Shown here in pieces: positions 34,813 to 44,794 of a DNA stretch of 64,000 bases. The first letter of the stretch is position 1, and each line of letters starts with the position of its first letter. The notes beneath the pieces are model-generated. The model did not search any database and was not told the DNA's origin. It worked only from the letters and a program-made list of their open reading frames with translations. Both the position numbers and the translations under genes were made by a program. The stretch comes from Chryseosolibacter sp964551035 (GTDB taxonomy: Bacteria; Bacteroidota; Bacteroidia; Cytophagales; Cyclobacteriaceae): the NCBI GenBank assembly GCA_964551035.1, contig CAZKBK010000004.1, forward strand, positions 62,001 through 126,000, read 5' to 3'.

Positions 34813-35619
34813 ATGGAACCCTTCAGGACAACGTGGCCTTCATCGGGCCTGGCCCCGGTGCTCATCAGCGTACCGCATTGCGGGACCCGCTTTCCCGATA
34901 CCCTCCGGGATGAATATGTGCCGCGCCTGATTGAAGCGCCTGACGATACCGATTGGTTTGTCGATATGTTGTATGACTTCACCACGGCGATGGGAATGCC
35001 GATGGTGAGCGCTGTCTACAGCAGGTGGGTGATTGACCTGAACAGGGATCCGGAGAGCACGCCGCTCTACACCGACGGAAGGATCATTACGGGGCTGTGC
35101 CCGGTGACGACATTCCTGGGTGAACCACTCTATCGCGACAGACGCGAGCAGGTCACTGCCGCTGACGTGACCCAACGGGTGGAGAGCTTTTACAAGCCGT
35201 ATCACCGGGAGATCGAAACACAACTTGCGGAAATGAAAGCACGATTTGGACAGGTATTGTTGTGGGATTGCCACTCGATCCGGCAGACCGTCCCCACCAT
35301 CCGGGCGGAAAAATTTCCCGATCTCATTCTCGGCAGCGCCGATGAAACGTCCGCCTCCGGCGATCTCGTGTCCATAGCCCTTGATCATCTCCATGGGGGC
35401 GGCTACACGTTTCAGCACAATCATCCCTTTAAGGGCGGATATATTACGAGAAACTACGGCAGACCAGCCTCGGGCGTCCACGCGCTGCAGCTTGAAATGA
35501 GCAAAGTGAATTACATGGACGATGACGAACGCCAATACGACAAGGCGCGTGCGTCGCGGATGCGCGAGCTGCTGCAGCGAACCCTTGCCGCTCTTGCTGA
35601 ACGCCTGACCAAGTCATGA
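34813..35619 (+). CDS. hutG: N-formylglutamate amidohydrolase
   Basis: A 268-residue cytoplasmic hydrolase that splits N-formylglutamate into formate and glutamate, the last step of the five-step histidine degradation route. Family marks are ISVPHCGTRFP, SRWVIDLNR and LWDCHSI, with the metal-binding His and Asp residues. It is three bases from the GH3 gene and overlaps hutF by four bases. hutH, hutU and hutI are not in the window. Confidence 0.93.
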   Translation: MEPFRTTWPSSGLAPVLISVPHCGTRFPDTLRDEYVPRLIEAPDDTDWFVDMLYDFTTAMGMPMVSAVYSRWVIDLNRDPESTPLYTDGRIITGLCPVTTFLGEPLYRDRREQVTAADVTQRVESFYKPYHREIETQLAEMKARFGQVLLWDCHSIRQTVPTIRAEKFPDLILGSADETSASGDLVSIALDHLHGGGYTFQHNHPFKGGYITRNYGRPASGVHALQLEMSKVNYMDDDERQYDKARASRMRELLQRTLAALAERLTKS

Positions 35620-36986
35620 CCGGGTTGAAATATTTTCAATTCAAGGCCTTGCTGCAATCAACCGGTTGGATGAGCCCCGCATTTGTGGGCGTCGATGATG
35701 CCGGGAGCGTGCGGTGGTTGTCAGCGGAGAAGCCAGCGGACGCGGTGGGCATAGAATATGTTGATGGGTATGCGCTGCCGGGGTTTCAAAACGCCCATTC
35801 ACACGCCTTTCAGTATGCAATGGCCGGCATGGCGGAAAAGCATCCACCCAATAGTGACGATGATTTCTGGAGTTGGCGCGAAGCCATGTACGCCTGTGCC
35901 CTGAGCATGGATCCCGACCAGGTGCAGAAGGTGGCGGCCATGCTCTATGCGGAAATGCTACGTAAGGGCTATACGCACGTGGTCGAATTTCATTATCTGC
36001 ACCACGACAAGGATGGGAAGCCATACGCCAACCTGGCGGAGATGGGCTTTCGCCTCGTGGCCGCCGCGCAGATGGCGGGCATCAAGATCACACTCGTTCC
36101 TGTGTTCTATCAGAAGGGAGGTTTTGGAAAGCCGCCACAGCTGCGCCAGCGGCGATTCATTTCTGAAAAGGCCGATCATTATTTCCGGCTACTGGAAGCG
36201 TCTGCGCGCGCGATCGCCACTTATGACGGCGCCTCGCTTGGATTTGGCGTGCACTCCCTCAGGGCAGTTGAACCTGGAGACATTGCCGCGGTCGTGTCGA
36301 AAGGTCCTAACGACATTCCGTTTCATTTGCACGTCGCGGAGCAACTGCGCGAAGTGGACGACTGCGTCGCGCATCTGAAACAACGTCCGGTGGAATGGGT
36401 GCTGAACAATCTTCCCGTGGACGACAGGTTTCATCTTGTCCATTGTACCCATCTCAATGATGATGAGGTTGAACAACTGGCGAAATCCGGTGCGCACGCC
36501 GTGCTTTGTCCCGGAACGGAGGGAAACCTTGGCGACGGCATTTTCCGGCTTTCCGACTTTGCTTCGCGGGGAGGACACTGGTCGATCGGTACCGACAGCC
36601 ATATCAGTCTTAATCCGCTGGAAGACCTTCGCTGGCTCGACTATGCCCAGCGCTTGGTGACACACCGGCGCAATACCTTTGATGACGGCGCATCAATGCT
36701 TGTAAACAAGACCATTTGGTCCGGCAGAAGTGCGATGGGCGTTCGCGAGCGAACGTTCTTCAAGGCCGGGCAGCCCCTGGACGCTGTCGTTTTCAGTGGA
36801 AAGTCTCCAACGTTGCTCAACGACGAAACCTCGCGGCTGTTGTCCCGGATCGTGTATAATTGCGACAGCGGCGATGTTTACGGCACACTGGTGAATGGAC
36901 GTTGGGTGGTGAAAGGAGGCATGCACCGGAATGCGGGCGTGATTGCTGACGCGTTTCAAAGGGCTGTAAACGCTATTGACTTCTGA
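35616..36986 (+). CDS. hutF: Formimidoylglutamate deiminase
   Basis: HutF converts N-formimino-glutamate to N-formylglutamate and ammonia, giving the substrate of the adjacent HutG. The 456-residue amidohydrolase-fold protein has the metal motif in FQNAHSHAFQYAMAG, the substrate loop GFGVHSLR, and GTDSHISLNPLEDLRWL near the C-terminal Asp. The start overlaps hutG by four bases (ATGA). The pair therefore makes the last two steps of the hutF-hutG variant of histidine use. Confidence 0.95.
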   Translation: MTGLKYFQFKALLQSTGWMSPAFVGVDDAGSVRWLSAEKPADAVGIEYVDGYALPGFQNAHSHAFQYAMAGMAEKHPPNSDDDFWSWREAMYACALSMDPDQVQKVAAMLYAEMLRKGYTHVVEFHYLHHDKDGKPYANLAEMGFRLVAAAQMAGIKITLVPVFYQKGGFGKPPQLRQRRFISEKADHYFRLLEASARAIATYDGASLGFGVHSLRAVEPGDIAAVVSKGPNDIPFHLHVAEQLREVDDCVAHLKQRPVEWVLNNLPVDDRFHLVHCTHLNDDEVEQLAKSGAHAVLCPGTEGNLGDGIFRLSDFASRGGHWSIGTDSHISLNPLEDLRWLDYAQRLVTHRRNTFDDGASMLVNKTIWSGRSAMGVRERTFFKAGQPLDAVVFSGKSPTLLNDETSRLLSRIVYNCDSGDVYGTLVNGRWVVKGGMHRNAGVIADAFQRAVNAIDF

Positions 36987-36987
36987 C

Positions 36988-37470
36988 ATGACAGCGATTA
37001 TTCGTCCCGTGGAAATCAGGGACAACGCCGCCGTGGCGGGCATCATCCGTTCTGTGATGCCGGAATTCGGGGCCGCCGGGAAAGGCTTTGCCATACACGA
37101 CCCGGAGGTGGACCACATTTACGAAACTTATTCGCTGCCACGGTCGGCCTACTTCGTATGCGAGGCTGACGGGAAGGTGCTAGGCGGCGCGGGAGTCGCC
37201 CCGCTGGAAGGGGGTGACGAGGACACGTGTGAACTAAGGAAGATGTATATCCTGCCCGAAGGCCGGGGCAAGGGTTTGGGTCAGCAACTCCTATCCCGCG
37301 CGCTGGTCGCGGCGCGGGAGATCGGATTTGAATACTGTTACCTTGAGACCTTCAACACCATGAAGGATGCGATGCGTCTTTATGAAAAGAATGCCTTCGG
37401 CCGGATCGCCGGTCCGCAGGGAAACACGGGTCATTTTGCATGCGATACGTTTTACAAATTGAGGTTGTAA
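36988..37470 (+). CDS. GNAT family N-acetyltransferase
   Basis: A 160-residue GNAT enzyme with the acetyl-CoA pyrophosphate loop LPEGRGKGLGQQLL (about 86-99), preceded by the beta-bulge strand ELRKMYI. The substrate is unknown. It starts one base after the hutF stop; the in-frame TTG at 36976 lies inside hutF and is less likely. Co-transcription with hutGF might mean an amino-acid or amine substrate, but that is conjecture. Confidence 0.9.
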   Translation: MTAIIRPVEIRDNAAVAGIIRSVMPEFGAAGKGFAIHDPEVDHIYETYSLPRSAYFVCEADGKVLGGAGVAPLEGGDEDTCELRKMYILPEGRGKGLGQQLLSRALVAAREIGFEYCYLETFNTMKDAMRLYEKNAFGRIAGPQGNTGHFACDTFYKLRL

Positions 37471-37475
37471 ACACG

Positions 37476-38534
37476 CTAATGATGCGCTTTTTCGTAGTGC
37501 TCCCGCAGTATGTCTTCGGCGAAGTCGTTCGTTAAATCGCGAACAACGGTGTGAATGTGATTGGCGTTGTTCTGAATGTTGTCGTATTCAATGAGCAGCA
37601 TGGGCCCGTGAATGCGATAGTAGTGTCCGGTTCCTGGCTGCAGGCTTCCCGCCCAGGCAAAGGTGAGGTTCTCGATGCCCGCCTTCCGGATTTTATCCAT
37701 CAGACGTTCCGAAAAGTCAAATTCATAGTTCCTGACGTATACATCGATCAGATCGAGAAATACTTTCTTCTGGTATTCGTCGAGTTCGGTGAAGGGAATT
37801 CCAATTCGGGCAACCATGTTGGCATCGCGGTCGTTGCCCGTGATGATTTCAGATGGCGCCTGCTTTGAGAACCAGGCTTTCCTGAGCTGTTGGCTTGACA
37901 AAGAGTTTACCAGCAGAAAGCCCAGATCGGCCTCGAGCCTGAGCACCTGTTTGCCATGGTCAAGGCCAATGGGTATGGTGGCTGGGTTTGCGCCCATGAA
38001 TGACGGCGTCGCCGCCCGTATCTGCCCGTCTATGGCGGTAAAGTTCAGCGAGAGGTGATGACCCTCGATCCGCCAGCCCCACGGTTTCGCCGGCTCGGGC
38101 GTCCCAAACAGGGTGAAATGGTAGTTTAACGCGTCGCGGTAGGTGTCGTCATTGCCGCGCTTCTCCACCTGTCGAAGGATATGCTCGAGGGCAACGATCC
38201 CCATCGCCTTGTGGTAGCCTTGTGTGCTGAGTGAAGCCTTGAGGAGGGCGATGGCTGCCTGTGCCTGCGCGTCGTTCATGTCGTGAAAGGAGATGCCGTT
38301 ACGCGCGCGGGGAACAAAATGCCAGTTGAATCTTTCCGGATGGTCGTAGGCGAAGACAGCTTTAGCCTTCAGGCTATCGTCGAGTGTGGAAACGAGTCTC
38401 TTCGCTGCCAGCGCGACACCGTCCTTTGGTTGAGCGGCAAGGCTGAGTGACAGCATGAGCGCGACGGCGAAGGGTGCTAATTTCATCCGGTTCATTTTCT
38501 TACCCGCCGCAATTCCCGGGCCGAATAAGCTCAT
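37476..38534 (-). CDS. DUF3500 domain secreted protein
   Basis: A 352-residue exported protein of the DUF3500 family. Marks are HPERFNWHFVPRARNGISF near the N-terminus and GHHLSLNF, with a conserved C-terminal half containing WAGSLQPGTGHYYRIHGP. The function is unknown. The first ATG overlaps the stop of the M14 peptidase by four bases, which favours coupling, but the signal peptide itself begins at MKLAPFAV (residue 17), so a start at 38486 is possible. It converges on the GNAT gene with only five bases between. Confidence 0.87.
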   Translation of the reverse strand: MSLFGPGIAAGKKMNRMKLAPFAVALMLSLSLAAQPKDGVALAAKRLVSTLDDSLKAKAVFAYDHPERFNWHFVPRARNGISFHDMNDAQAQAAIALLKASLSTQGYHKAMGIVALEHILRQVEKRGNDDTYRDALNYHFTLFGTPEPAKPWGWRIEGHHLSLNFTAIDGQIRAATPSFMGANPATIPIGLDHGKQVLRLEADLGFLLVNSLSSQQLRKAWFSKQAPSEIITGNDRDANMVARIGIPFTELDEYQKKVFLDLIDVYVRNYEFDFSERLMDKIRKAGIENLTFAWAGSLQPGTGHYYRIHGPMLLIEYDNIQNNANHIHTVVRDLTNDFAEDILREHYEKAHH

Positions 38535-41056
38535 TGGCCAACCATAAAGACGGCGTTTGCAAAGATCATTTTTCCGTTTTCCCAGAAACTCCGGAAGAGC
38601 GGGTTATCCACCAGGTAAACAACCTCGCCGCTGCCTTTAGGCTCAACGCCGAAGACAAGGCTGTTCGCGATCCGGTCGTTCGCCCTGTGTCCGGCAAAGC
38701 CCATTACCGGAAGGGCATTTCCATTTATCACGCCGACATTCCATCCGTTTGCCAGGTAGGCGAAGCGCTGTTCATTCGTCTTCAGGGTAAAATACGATTC
38801 GTTCAGGCCAAACCCCAGCGGGTGGGTCGCATCCAGACGCACTTTGTAAATCGCACCGGATATCGATTCCGAAATACCCTGCCGCTCGGCATCGCCGTAG
38901 GCATTGAGGAGGCTTTGTTCCTCCAGGGCTTTTTCGCGTTTCTCGGCGTTGGCCTTTTCCTGCTCGTTGGCGTATCGCCTCAGGCCGAAACCATTCTTGT
39001 CGGCAAACGCGTTCAGGCCACGGCCCACCACAATGAGTTTTCCACCCTGCGACACCCATGTCGAAATCTCTCCGAGTAAACCTTCATCGAGTATCCGGTA
39101 ATTTCCTTCGGGTACGATGAGCACGTCGTATTCCGGGAGATCGACATTGCGGAAATAGTCCGTTCCAATCTGCGTGATCGGGTAATGCAATTCCTGTTCA
39201 AAGAAGTGCCAGATCTGCCCCGAGGACAAGGGGCTGGTCTGTTCCCCGAAGAGCATCGCGACACGCGGAACGGCAAGCAGGTTGACATCGCTTGATCCGA
39301 TATCTTTGCCGGTATCGACAAAACCGGATGAAGTCCAGTGAATTTCCCTCGCGAACGTCGCTGCCCCGGACCGGACCGTGGCGTCAAAATCCGGCAGGCG
39401 CTGGTTGTCGGCGCGCGTCACGACGAGCGTGCCGGGTGCGAATTTTTCGCCATTCGTTGAGAAAGCCCGCTCCGCGGACCGGACCTTTACTTTCCGCTCC
39501 ATCAGATGCGCGAGCAACGCGACGTCGCGGACTGACTGGTATCGGAAGATGTAGGCGTATGGACTGTCGGGCATTTGCGTTGTGACAACGGGGGGGACCT
39601 GATACGGTTTGTCCACATCGATGCGGTCGGTCAGCGCAAAAGCCTTCAGGTCATGGGCGTACATCAGGTTCCAGGCTGTAATGTCATAGGTAAGGGAGTC
39701 CGGGAGCTTCGATTGAGGTTCGAACAGCGTGGTGATAAAACGCCCCTTGGGTTGATAGACGCTGATGATGACATCATTTGGGCGCACGGTCACATTGCCG
39801 ATGGTCTGGCGTTGGTAGTCGAAGCCGCGCGTCGTCTTCGTCGCAGCCGGATGGCCGTACCGGATCCGGTGCGCATCAAGCCATTGGGTGAGGCGCTCGA
39901 TCTTATCATCATTGTTGTCGGCAGCGATCACGTAAGTCTCGTAAGGCGATGCCGGATTCTCCCGAAAGTATTTCGCGAACTCATCGATAATGCGTTCCGC
40001 ATTTAAGGAAGCAATTTCAATAGTGGAGAGTCCGGCGATGTGGTGGTGCGTCAGGCGGTCTTTGAGGGTGAGCGGGTCGCCGGTTGCCGTCGTAATCGAC
40101 AGGCCGGCAAAGCCGCCGCCCGCCTGCTCGTAGGTCATGCCGATGGCGCCGTTGTAGGTCGGGTAGGTATCACCGTAGCTGGGGTAATAGAGATCAAATA
40201 CTTCCTTGGTGAAATAGAGCCAGCCGCGTTCGTCGAAATACTTCGCGTTGTTCTTGCCGATCATCTCCTGGAATTCGCGTTGCCATGGCGATATCACCTC
40301 GTGGAACGGTTCGGCGGCCGGCGCAAAGAAATACGGGTTATTGTATCCCTGCTCGTGAAAGTCGACATGCACGTGGGGCATCCACGCGTTGTAAATTTTG
40401 ATGCGGTGCTGCGATTCCGTTTGCGTGATCCATGCCCAGTCGCGGTTGAGGTCAAACAGGTAATGATTGGCCCTCCCTCCCGGCCATGGCTCACGGTGTT
40501 CGTTTGCATCGCCCGAAGGGTTGGGCGGAAAGTTGCCATACTGATTATAAAAATTCGCGTAGCGGTCGCGGCCATCGGGGTTGAGACACGGGTCGATGAT
40601 CACCACGGTGTTCTTTAGCCATTGTTTTGTCGTTTCATTTCTTGCGGCGGCGAGTTCGAAGAGCGTTCTCATCGACGCTTCCATCGAGTTTGCTTCGTTA
40701 CCATGGACGTTGTAGCTGAGCCACACGACCGCGACGCGGGTCGACGGCGTCCCTGCGAGAAGGCCGGCGCGGCGAAGGTTGTCTTCGCGGATCTGCTTAA
40801 GGTTTTCAAAGTTTTCGGGGGCGGTGATAACAGCGTAAATAAGGGGCCGGCCCTCGTAAGTCTGCCCGTATTCTTCCAACCGGACGTTGTCCACCGCCTG
40901 CGACACATGCTGAAAGTATTCGACCATCCGGTGGTGCCGGGTGAACCGGTCGCCGAGTTCGTATCCGAGAAATTCTTTGGGCGAAAGGAGTTTGTCCTGG
41001 GCATGAAGTGATAATGCTATAACCGCGAGGGCGGCAGACACGACAAATCGGTTCAT
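38531..41056 (-). CDS. M14 family zinc carboxypeptidase-like protein
   Basis: An 841-residue exported protein with a signal peptide and an M14 carboxypeptidase domain (about 45-370). The zinc motif HxxE is at His118 and Glu121 (VHGNEANS), and the third ligand is in MPHVHVDFHEQG near residue 225. The C-terminal part (about 400-840) holds a class-I-glutamine-amidotransferase-like fold (YDVLIVPEGNYRI) seen in large Bacteroidota M14 proteins. It probably degrades peptides in the periplasm or at the surface. Its stop overlaps the DUF3500 start. Confidence 0.9.
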   Translation of the reverse strand: MNRFVVSAALAVIALSLHAQDKLLSPKEFLGYELGDRFTRHHRMVEYFQHVSQAVDNVRLEEYGQTYEGRPLIYAVITAPENFENLKQIREDNLRRAGLLAGTPSTRVAVVWLSYNVHGNEANSMEASMRTLFELAAARNETTKQWLKNTVVIIDPCLNPDGRDRYANFYNQYGNFPPNPSGDANEHREPWPGGRANHYLFDLNRDWAWITQTESQHRIKIYNAWMPHVHVDFHEQGYNNPYFFAPAAEPFHEVISPWQREFQEMIGKNNAKYFDERGWLYFTKEVFDLYYPSYGDTYPTYNGAIGMTYEQAGGGFAGLSITTATGDPLTLKDRLTHHHIAGLSTIEIASLNAERIIDEFAKYFRENPASPYETYVIAADNNDDKIERLTQWLDAHRIRYGHPAATKTTRGFDYQRQTIGNVTVRPNDVIISVYQPKGRFITTLFEPQSKLPDSLTYDITAWNLMYAHDLKAFALTDRIDVDKPYQVPPVVTTQMPDSPYAYIFRYQSVRDVALLAHLMERKVKVRSAERAFSTNGEKFAPGTLVVTRADNQRLPDFDATVRSGAATFAREIHWTSSGFVDTGKDIGSSDVNLLAVPRVAMLFGEQTSPLSSGQIWHFFEQELHYPITQIGTDYFRNVDLPEYDVLIVPEGNYRILDEGLLGEISTWVSQGGKLIVVGRGLNAFADKNGFGLRRYANEQEKANAEKREKALEEQSLLNAYGDAERQGISESISGAIYKVRLDATHPLGFGLNESYFTLKTNEQRFAYLANGWNVGVINGNALPVMGFAGHRANDRIANSLVFGVEPKGSGEVVYLVDNPLFRSFWENGKMIFANAVFMVGQ

Positions 41057-41200
41057 AAAAGATGTTTAATCACCAAAGTAAAGGAAAAGATCGATCTAAC
41101 GTATGTTCGATGTTGTTGATTGGCGGTGCAAAACGGTACCCTGCGACTTCCCGGGTGACAGGCGGTACCTGCAGACAGGGAAATATTCCCCGTTAAATCT

Positions 41201-41230
41201 TTTGCCATTGCTGGAACCTCATTAAATTGG
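41201..41230 (+). promoter_or_regulatory. Probable promoter of the RDD gene
   Basis: TTTG (41201-41204), 18 bases, then TAAATTGG (41223-41230), one mismatch from TAnnTTTG. It lies about 35 bases before the ATG. Confidence 0.45.
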
Positions 41231-41264
41231 GTGAAACTTTACCTAAAACCTAAACTAATAATCT

Positions 41265-41765
41265 ATGGAAACTACGACCGCCGCACCTTCGACCACGAGC
41301 GCTTCATACGCCGGCTTTGGCGCAAGACTCGTTGCATACATTATTGATGCTATCGTCGTGGGTTGCGTCTACTGGGTTCTTGCCCTCATTCTCGCAGCGA
41401 TTGGAATGGGCGCTGCAGCAGCAGCGGGTGGACCTGAAGGCATAGCCGTTGGCGACGAAGCCGCCATCGGGGCAATTTTTGCCGGGATGGGGTTGATGAT
41501 CCTGCTCATTACCGTTGCTTACTGGCTCTATGGCGCCATCATGGAATCTTCCGGAAGCCAGGGAACATTGGGCAAGATGGCTATGGGCATTAAGGTCACC
41601 GATCTGAATGGCGGTCGCATATCGTTCGGCAGGGCGTTGCTTCGTCAATTTGGTAAATACATTTCAGGTTCGATCATGATGATCGGCTACCTGATGGTTG
41701 CGTTCACGGAGAAGAAGCAAGGCCTTCACGACATGATCGCAAGCACTTTTGTGGTGAAGAAATAA
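41265..41765 (+). CDS. RDD family membrane protein
   Basis: A 166-residue protein of the RDD family. The first segment reads YAGFGARLVAYIIDAIVVG, with the conserved Arg and Asp. Two or three further membrane segments follow, and the C-terminal KKQGLHDMIASTFVVKK is typical. Many RDD proteins are of unknown function; some affect ion transport. It has its own promoter-like site and a strong terminator, so it is probably a single-gene unit. Confidence 0.9.
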   Translation: METTTAAPSTTSASYAGFGARLVAYIIDAIVVGCVYWVLALILAAIGMGAAAAAGGPEGIAVGDEAAIGAIFAGMGLMILLITVAYWLYGAIMESSGSQGTLGKMAMGIKVTDLNGGRISFGRALLRQFGKYISGSIMMIGYLMVAFTEKKQGLHDMIASTFVVKK

Positions 41766-41792
41766 TCGCTATGGCAAGGCTGAATTCACCAG

Positions 41793-41814
41793 GCCGGGGT
41801 TTCCCCGGCTTTTT
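41793..41814 (+). terminator. Intrinsic terminator of the RDD gene
   Basis: A seven-base GC-only stem (41793-41799 with 41803-41809) and a TTT loop are followed by T5. Confidence 0.88.
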
Positions 41815-41958
41815 CTATGTGCGCGATGCCCGTCATTTGTTCTTTGGAGACTAAAGTCCTTAACAGGCCCGGCTGGCGGCGTCTTTTTATTTTGTTGTCT
41901 CAAAGGGAAAATGAAGTCTATGAGGTAAAACAGGTAATCATTTCAAAATAGATCCCAT

Positions 41959-42213
41959 ATGAGAATATTCCTTTTATTCCTGGTTGGATTTTTGGCGTTA
42001 ACCTGTTCGAAAGAAGAGGGCATCAGCTCAAAAGTCATTTGGTATTGTTCGGAGTGTTGTGATTCTGTAGGCGTGCAAATACCGCACTATGATTTGACGG
42101 AATTACAGTGCGATGAGAATAACGCCAATAAAGTAAATGGCCATACGTGGACATGGGAATCCAAAGAAGTTAGGCAATGCGGAGACCTGCCCTGCGCTCC
42201 TGATGGCCCATAA
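41959..42213 (+). CDS. Small Cys-rich lipoprotein, unknown
   Basis: An 84-residue protein with a clear lipobox (LALTC, Cys16) and five or six more cysteines in the 65-residue mature part (CSECC, LQC, QCGDLPC). No family is recognised. The cysteines suggest disulfide bonds or metal binding at the envelope. Base composition is lower in GC than the flanks. The 212 bases after it hold nothing I can name. Confidence 0.6.
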   Translation: MRIFLLFLVGFLALTCSKEEGISSKVIWYCSECCDSVGVQIPHYDLTELQCDENNANKVNGHTWTWESKEVRQCGDLPCAPDGP

Positions 42214-42425
42214 GGTAACGGGATCGTGTTATCAAAGGCCAATCGAAGTACCCATTTCGATTCGTTCTCGCACCTTTGGAGCGTAGCGTGAACTGCGTGA
42301 ACGAAAAAGATCACCGACTTTGGCTCAACAAAGTAAGGGTGAAGTTCAATCTCGAAGGAATCGAAAGAAGCGACTTCTTATCCAAGTGTCCGTTTTTCTG
42401 AAGCGTGAATTCGCCACCGCCGGCT

Positions 42426-43532
42426 TCATTTACAGTTTTGCCGAATGGCATCTTTCGCGTCCGCGGAGCCGAGGTCTTCGGCACGCTTGAAATCAAGGCA
42501 TGCGTCGTACTGGTTATTGAGGTTCATTTTTGCCAGACCCCTCATGTAGAATGTCTCCGGGTCGCTGGGGTAGAGTTCGATCGACGATGAAAAATCACTG
42601 ACCGCGCCGGCGTAGTCCTCCTTTTCGAACTTGCTTTGTGCACGGTTATCGTAGTAGACGGGATTTGTGTCGTCGAGTTCCAGCGCCCGCGTATAGTCGG
42701 CGATCGATCCATCGAGATCTTCAAGACGATATTTAACCACACCGCGAAGGTTATACAGTTCGGGATCTTCGGGATTCAGCTCGATGGCCTTGCTGAAATC
42801 TTCCAGGGCACCGGCGTAGTCTTCAAGCGCGCTCTTTGCAAGCGCCCGGTTTTCGTAGGGAATCGGATCCTCGGGGTCGAGCGTGATGGCCTGGTTATAG
42901 TCAGCGAGCGCTTTCTCGATTTCGTCGATCTGGTAATACGCTTCGCCCCGGAAGTTATAGAGTGAAGGATCTTTTTTGTCAAGTTCGATGGCCTTGCTGA
43001 AGTCGTCGATGGCGCTCACAAACTCACCGAGTTCCGACTTGACGTAGCCGCGGTTGAAGTATTTGTCCGCGTCGGGTGGGCCGAGTTCGAGCGCCTTGGA
43101 GAAATCGAAATAAGCGCCCTGCAGGTCGTCGAGGTTGAATTTCGCAAGTCCGCGGTTAGTGTACGCATCGGCGTAACTGGCATTGAACCGGATCGCCTTG
43201 TCAAAGTCGTCGATGGCGCCGAAGTCGTCGCCGAGATACATTTTCGCCTCTCCCCGGTAATTGAGGGCTTCGGCCAGCGTAGAATCCTCCTCCAGCGCGA
43301 TGTTGAAGTCGCCGATGGCGCCGTAGAGGTCGTCCATCGCCAGTCGCACCTGTCCGCGAAGGGTGAGCGCGGTCTTGTTCTTCGGAGTGGCGTCGATGAT
43401 CTTGTCCAGGTCTGCGCGCGCTTCTTCGAGTTTTCCGGCGTCATATTTCCGGCGCGCGGCATCAAGCGCGGCGTCCTGGGCGACGGTGTCTGAGCAGAAC
43501 ACCACAAAGGCAATAAGGGCGACGTATTTCAT
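42426..43532 (-). CDS. Exported TPR-repeat protein
   Basis: A 368-residue protein with a signal peptide followed by about nine tandem 34-residue tetratricopeptide repeats, each of the form A.A..DFSKAIELDP.D...Y..RG. The repeats fill almost the whole mature protein, so it is probably a periplasmic protein-protein scaffold. Partners are unknown. It is divergent from the amidohydrolase gene. Confidence 0.9.
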   Translation of the reverse strand: MKYVALIAFVVFCSDTVAQDAALDAARRKYDAGKLEEARADLDKIIDATPKNKTALTLRGQVRLAMDDLYGAIGDFNIALEEDSTLAEALNYRGEAKMYLGDDFGAIDDFDKAIRFNASYADAYTNRGLAKFNLDDLQGAYFDFSKALELGPPDADKYFNRGYVKSELGEFVSAIDDFSKAIELDKKDPSLYNFRGEAYYQIDEIEKALADYNQAITLDPEDPIPYENRALAKSALEDYAGALEDFSKAIELNPEDPELYNLRGVVKYRLEDLDGSIADYTRALELDDTNPVYYDNRAQSKFEKEDYAGAVSDFSSSIELYPSDPETFYMRGLAKMNLNNQYDACLDFKRAEDLGSADAKDAIRQNCK

Positions 43533-43656
43533 AGGGCTTGGGGCGAATTTATCGAATAATAATGGTTTCAGCGCACCTGCAAAGGGTTTGATCCGCTAAA
43601 CATAAAAATTAACGCAATAATCTTAAACGATGTATCTTGTCCGGAAATTTTCCGCA

Positions 43657-44766
43657 ATGAAATTGAAAGCGTTCGCCCCGTTGTTGTTCGTGTTTGTTTC
43701 TACGCTCCTTTTCGCCCAGAACCCGACGGGCGGCGAGCGTATGGATTTTGAAGCCTACGACCCGCCCTCTACACTGGTTGTGCCGGAACACAAACTCACG
43801 CGCGCAAAGTTTCCCTTTATCGACGTGCACAATCACCAGTTTCGGATGCCCGACATGGACTTGAAGGAACTCATCTCCGAAATGGATGCCCTGAACATGA
43901 CGGTGATGGTGAACCTGAGCGGCCGTGGCCGCGGAAGCACCGACCACCTGCGTAACGCGCTCAACAACGTAAAGCAAAATTATCCGAATCGTTTCATTGT
44001 ATTCACCAACCTGGATTTTGATGGGATTGATGACCCCGATTGGACCGCAAGGACGGTGAGGCAGTTGGAAGAAGATGTGAAGATGGGCGCCAATGGCCTG
44101 AAGATATACAAAAGCCTCGGCATGTTTTCCCGAGACAGCAAAGGCAACCGCATACCGGTTGACGATCCGAGGATCGACCCCGTGTGGGAGAAATGCGGCG
44201 AACTCGGTATCCCCGTGCTCATCCATTCCGCCGATCCGAGGCCATTCTGGCAACCGTTCGACGAGAACAACGAGCGGTGGCTGGAGTTGAAGACGCACAA
44301 CCGCCGCAGACATGACCATGATCCGGTATCCTGGGAGACCATCATCGCAGAACAGCACCGGATGTTCGCAAAGCATCCGAAAACAAAGTTTATCAATGCA
44401 CACCTGGGCTGGTACGGTAACGACCTTGCCAAACTCGGACAGCTCATGGATGAACTGCCAAACATGTACACGGAGATCGGCGCGGTGATCGCCGAGTTGG
44501 GCCGGCAGCCCAGGTTCGCGCGGGAATTTCTGATCAAATATCAGGACCGCGTGATGTTCGGCAAGGACAGTTGGGTGCCGGAAGAGTACACCACCTACTT
44601 TCGCGTGCTCGAAACAGCCGACGACTATTTCCCTTACCACAAACGGTATCACGCTTTCTGGAGAATGTACGGACTCGATCTTCCCGACGATGTCTTGAAA
44701 AAGATCTACTATAAGAATGCGTTGAAAGTGATACCGAACATCGACAAAACACTTTTCCCGGACTAA
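43657..44766 (+). CDS. Exported amidohydrolase family protein
   Basis: A 369-residue amidohydrolase-2-type TIM barrel with a signal peptide (MKLKAFAPLLF...). The first metal motif is FIDVHNHQF and later ones are PVLIHSADP and NAHLGW, with the terminal Asp in FGKDSWVP. Typical reactions are decarboxylation or hydrolysis of small cyclic substrates; this one is unknown. The open frame starts at 43630, but the signal sequence points to the ATG at 43657. The nitroreductase gene follows 28 bases on. Confidence 0.88.
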   Translation: MKLKAFAPLLFVFVSTLLFAQNPTGGERMDFEAYDPPSTLVVPEHKLTRAKFPFIDVHNHQFRMPDMDLKELISEMDALNMTVMVNLSGRGRGSTDHLRNALNNVKQNYPNRFIVFTNLDFDGIDDPDWTARTVRQLEEDVKMGANGLKIYKSLGMFSRDSKGNRIPVDDPRIDPVWEKCGELGIPVLIHSADPRPFWQPFDENNERWLELKTHNRRRHDHDPVSWETIIAEQHRMFAKHPKTKFINAHLGWYGNDLAKLGQLMDELPNMYTEIGAVIAELGRQPRFAREFLIKYQDRVMFGKDSWVPEEYTTYFRVLETADDYFPYHKRYHAFWRMYGLDLPDDVLKKIYYKNALKVIPNIDKTLFPD

Positions 44767-44794
44767 ACCACATGTGATGGAGGCGCGTCTTTAA